34,890 bases of DNA from [Eubacterium] yurii subsp. margaretiae ATCC 43715 (GTDB lineage Bacteria > Bacillota > Clostridia > Peptostreptococcales > Filifactoraceae), in NCBI GenBank assembly GCA_000146855.1, contig GL405246.1:1184442-1219331 (forward strand). Direction: 5' to 3'. A program made the translations under genes and the position numbers. This document shows, piece by piece, positions 31,754 to 34,890 of the stretch. Within the stretch, counting starts at the first letter, position 1; the number at the start of each line of letters is the position of its first letter. Under the pieces are notes generated by a model, which saw only the letters and a list, made by a program, of their open reading frames with translations, did not search any database and was not told where the DNA came from.

Positions 31754-33904
31754 GTGATTGGTTCATTTAACTCATTTTTAATTTTTATGTTTTTACCATT
31801 TTTCTTCTTAGATGGAAGTTTATTTATAACTGGAATAAATCTAATATCTTTTATTTTATATATATGGTTATATGAAAATCCAAATAGAATATTCAATTAT
31901 TATATCTATTGGGTTGGCTTATTTTTATCATTGATCTATCAAGGCGATTTTGGACTTGCTTTTGGTCTTTCAACAATTATTCTTGTAATTATTGAATTAT
32001 TAAAAAAAGAAAATAGAATTGATGGTAAGAAATATATAATTTCTTTTATTATAACTTCTTTAACAATATTGGTGTTTTTTTCATTTGTCTGTATGTCTCG
32101 TGGAATAAACCCAATAGATAAAATTCTTGAATTTTATAGTATAATGTTAAAGTCAAATCAAAATTGGGCAAGTCCAAGTTTAGGTGATGTAACAAAGTTG
32201 TATTATTATGTTACCTATTCAATAATACCATTAATTACTACTTTTTTGATAATTTTAATGATAAAGGAAAAAAAACAATATCATGAAAATGTCAAATACA
32301 ATATAGTGTTGTGCATAGGAATATCATATATTTTAAATTTACCTCGAATTCTTGGTAGACACTCTGCTGCAGAAGGATGGATTTTAGCTAGAAACATAAT
32401 TGCAGTACTATTTATCTCCCTATGTATTTTTCTTTTTTTTAAAAGTGTAGCAAAATTTTCTATTGTTTTATTCTTGTTAAGCTCTATGATTTTATTGATT
32501 GAGTTTGGTAATATTAATATTACCACTCAGTTCAATGTAATGTCAGCAAATTTTAATTATTCATACTTAGATAACTTTTTTAATGTTCCAAATTCAAAAA
32601 TACAAAGATGTACTATATCTAATGATATGAAAAGAAGTTTTGTTTACATTGTAGATGAGATAAACAATTTATTAGATAAGGACGAAACTTATTTAGATTT
32701 TACAAATCAGAGTTTATTATATAGTTTATCAAAAAGATTAAATCCTGTTTATGTTAATCAAACTCCAGGTATGGTCAGTGGTGATTTTTCACAAGATATG
32801 TATATTAAGCAGATAAAAAATTCAGATTTTGATATTCCAATTGCATTATTACCTGCAAATAACAATATATTTTTTGCTCTTAATTTAGATAATGTTATGA
32901 ATTCGTATAGATATTATAAAATTTCAGAATTTATATATAAAGAGTATGAACCTTTTGAAGTAGTTGGAGATTATGCTATATGGTGTAAAAAAGGTAAAAA
33001 AGAATATTACACTAACAAAAGCAAGTTCAATTATAGTAAAAATAACTTTCAAAATATTTTAAAGAAAGTAAATGCTGTTGAAGGAATGGATATAAATATA
33101 CTATCAAATTATCCAAATATAACAGTGCATGGTGGACATTCAGATCCAAGTATTGTTAATTTGGAAAAGTATATAGACTTTTCAAAAGTTTCTGATTCTG
33201 ATACTTTATATAAATTGACTTTGTACTATAAATCAAATATAAACGGATTTTGTGAATTATTCTATACAAATAACGAAGTTAAAACACATTTTGACTGTGA
33301 AAGTTTGAAATTTAATTGTTCTTTACAAGGAAGAGTTGAATTTATACTACCATTAAGTAAAATTTCTAATTTGAGGTTAGATATACCAAATGACAGTATT
33401 TTTACTATACAAAATATAAATTTAGAAAAGAAAAATGAAGATGTTTTCAATTATTCATATGCAAAAAATATTGAATATGTTGATAATTATGATTATGGAG
33501 ATGCATCAGTTTTGCATGTATATAATTTAAAATTTCTTCCATATATTTGGGGGGAATATGACTATAAAAAATCATATTTAAATAAAAATATAGACATAAT
33601 TGATATTACTAAAGAGTCAAATTTAAATAAAATTCCTTTTAATTTATCTAAAATAAACCTAAATGGAGGAGTATATTTATATTTAGTGTTTGACTCTAAT
33701 GTTGATGATGAAATATCATTGGATTTTAAAGAAAATAATATTGAAAAATGTAAATTTATTTTTGATATTAAAAAGGGTAACTATAAATATATAATAAGAC
33801 TAACTTCAGATTACGCTTTTTACACAAATAGCATAGATACACTGAGTATTAATCTAAAAGAGGGTATGAAAATTAGAGAACTTAAATTAAAAGAAGGAGA
33901 TTAA
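31754..33904 (+). CDS. GT-C-like membrane protein, C-terminal half with outward beta-rich domains
   Basis: The 716-residue frame starts with about seven membrane segments (to about 252), including LPRILGRHSAAEGW. A large soluble part (about 255-716), presumably outside the cell, follows. Residues 300-415 read as an alpha/beta insert. Residues about 440-560 form a beta-rich segment with ELFYTNNEVKTHFD and SNLRLDIPNDSIFTIQNI, resembling the permease N-terminal domain. A second beta segment ends the protein (KYIIRLTSDYAFYTNSID). The GTG at 31754 has no proper ribosome site, which supports its being the continuation of the upstream frame. Exact donor and product are unknown. The whole region is more A/T-rich than the housekeeping part, as polysaccharide loci often are. 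Confidence 0.75.
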   Translation: MIGSFNSFLIFMFLPFFFLDGSLFITGINLISFILYIWLYENPNRIFNYYIYWVGLFLSLIYQGDFGLAFGLSTIILVIIELLKKENRIDGKKYIISFIITSLTILVFFSFVCMSRGINPIDKILEFYSIMLKSNQNWASPSLGDVTKLYYYVTYSIIPLITTFLIILMIKEKKQYHENVKYNIVLCIGISYILNLPRILGRHSAAEGWILARNIIAVLFISLCIFLFFKSVAKFSIVLFLLSSMILLIEFGNINITTQFNVMSANFNYSYLDNFFNVPNSKIQRCTISNDMKRSFVYIVDEINNLLDKDETYLDFTNQSLLYSLSKRLNPVYVNQTPGMVSGDFSQDMYIKQIKNSDFDIPIALLPANNNIFFALNLDNVMNSYRYYKISEFIYKEYEPFEVVGDYAIWCKKGKKEYYTNKSKFNYSKNNFQNILKKVNAVEGMDINILSNYPNITVHGGHSDPSIVNLEKYIDFSKVSDSDTLYKLTLYYKSNINGFCELFYTNNEVKTHFDCESLKFNCSLQGRVEFILPLSKISNLRLDIPNDSIFTIQNINLEKKNEDVFNYSYAKNIEYVDNYDYGDASVLHVYNLKFLPYIWGEYDYKKSYLNKNIDIIDITKESNLNKIPFNLSKINLNGGVYLYLVFDSNVDDEISLDFKENNIEKCKFIFDIKKGNYKYIIRLTSDYAFYTNSIDTLSINLKEGMKIRELKLKEGD

Positions 33905-33992
33905 AATTATATAAGAATTAATAATATTGAGTTTTTAATACTTTAATATTGTATTTTAAATTACTATTGCAAATAAAAAAGGAAAGAATATA

Positions 33993-34890
33993 ATGCAAAA
34001 AAAAGAGTAATAGAGTATGATGTGTTGAGAATTATTTTGAGCTTACTTGTTGTTTTTGGACATTCAATGTATTTACAATTTTCTACAAGTTATGGTAATA
34101 TGGATTATAGCCATGCTATTGAATTGTTAACAGACAATACAAGTATTATATATAATAAATTATATTTTTTCTTTTCATGGATTTATAGTTTTCATATGCC
34201 AATGTTTTTTGCTCTATCAGGTTGTGTGTTTTCTATAGAAAGAAAAAAGTATACTGATTTTAAATTTTTATTAAAGAACAAAACCATACGGTTAATAGTT
34301 CCTTACTTTATAATTGGAATTTTTTTTATGATTCCAATAAAATTTTTAGTAGGATTCTATAAAATTAATTTTCCTAATTTTCTATCTGTTTTTTCAAGTT
34401 ATTTTTCTCTAAATTTATCTGAGAGTGGACAACTATGGTTTATAATGACATTATTTGCAATGTATCTTTTTATATATTTTTATAACTATTTATTTGTTAG
34501 CTATGAAGATACAAAGATACGAATAATTGTAATTATATCAGTTATAATAACAATTTACTTTCTTAATAAAGGTATTGACTTCCATTTTTTTAGTAACTTT
34601 GTAAAAAAATTTTGGAATAGAAATATATTTTATTTATTTCGTTTTAGGATATGTATTTGAATTTTTTAGAAATGATATAAATAATATTATATTAAATAAT
34701 AAAAAATTGTCTATTGTGATTATGGTAATCTCTTTAATAGTAAGTATTGTTAATGTAAAATATGGCAATAAGAATCCTAATATAGATGTAGTATTAATGC
34801 CATTTATCTCGATATATATATTCTCTTTTCTTATAAGTAAAAACAAAAGGATAGTAAATAGCAAATTTTATAATTTTTTGTCTAATAAGA
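33993..34890 (+). pseudogene. Acyltransferase-3 family membrane protein, two frameshifts, runs off the window
   Basis: The true start appears to be ATG 33993, with AAAGGAAAG eight bases upstream. An A8 run (33997-34004) puts the frame into TAA at once. One added A gives MQKKRVIEYDVLRIILSLLV, the classic opening of acyltransferase-3 proteins, which then continues as the open frame 34022-34660. That part shows VVFGHS with the catalytic-type His, SFHMPMFFALSGCVFS and several membrane segments. At the A7 run 34603-34609, removing one A continues it as NFGIEIYFIYFVLGYVFEFF and on to the window end without a stop. Such enzymes O-acetylate or succinylate surface glycans. The C-terminus is beyond the window. 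Confidence 0.78.

Noticed and set aside
34634..34864. Minus-strand ORF at the window end
   Set aside because: It is antisense to the continuation of the acyltransferase once the A7 frameshift is repaired, and its composition is the reverse of hydrophobic membrane coding.
1..34890. tRNA, rRNA, CRISPR, transposase, integrase or attachment sites
   Set aside because: I scanned the gene gaps and saw no cloverleaf arms, no spaced repeats and no mobile-element protein.

Overview
The window is a gene-dense stretch of a very A/T-rich chromosome, with almost all genes on the + strand. Gene content and order point to an anaerobic low-GC Firmicute of the Clostridia/Tissierellia kind: rpmG-secE-nusG-rplK-rplA with an L10-leader attenuator before rplJ-rplL, a DUF2232-gdpP-rplI-dnaB block, and ispA-dxs-tlyA-recN. 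A relative of the Peptostreptococcaceae is my guess and is not proven by anything here. I saw no tRNA, rRNA, CRISPR array, insertion sequence or prophage.

Layout. 1-1600: trpS overlapping lspA, then a hairpin terminator. 1875-2723: an unrecognised membrane protein. 2762-6212: a strong promoter, then rpmG, secE, nusG, rplK, rplA, L10 leader, rplJ, rplL and a terminator; rpoB does not follow. 6203-8539 (minus strand): a membrane-anchored GGDEF-EAL protein with a ruined GGDEF motif and a largely intact EAL domain. 8976-10151: a class I aminotransferase. 10520-15379: an extended -10 promoter, then DUF2232 protein, gdpP (c-di-AMP phosphodiesterase), rplI and dnaB, followed by an NhaC-type antiporter (15395-16696). 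16774-23975: polyprenyl synthase, dxs, tlyA, recN, a Nudix-like protein and glmU, closely packed. After a 395-base A/T-rich gap with two candidate promoters, 24371-34890 is a surface-polysaccharide locus that runs off the window.

The polysaccharide locus holds rmlA, an ABC-2 permease (Wzm type) with an extra extracytoplasmic N-terminal domain, a Wzt-type ATPase with a C-terminal substrate-binding domain, a SAM methyltransferase extended by a beta-rich domain and a repeat-built coiled coil, a GT-A-like glycosyltransferase, a very large GT-C-like membrane protein and an acyltransferase-3 protein. I infer an ABC-exported glycan whose end may be capped by the methyltransferase and recognised by Wzt, in the manner of WbdD/Wzt of E. 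coli O8/O9a. By eye, a related beta-rich module recurs in the permease, the methyltransferase and the GT-C protein.

The strangest feature is that every gene from the methyltransferase onward (about 28.38-34.61 kb) is broken by one-base shifts in A or T runs, six in all. I saw no such break in the first 28 kb. This is either a local sequence-quality problem or a set of slipped-strand contingency sites.
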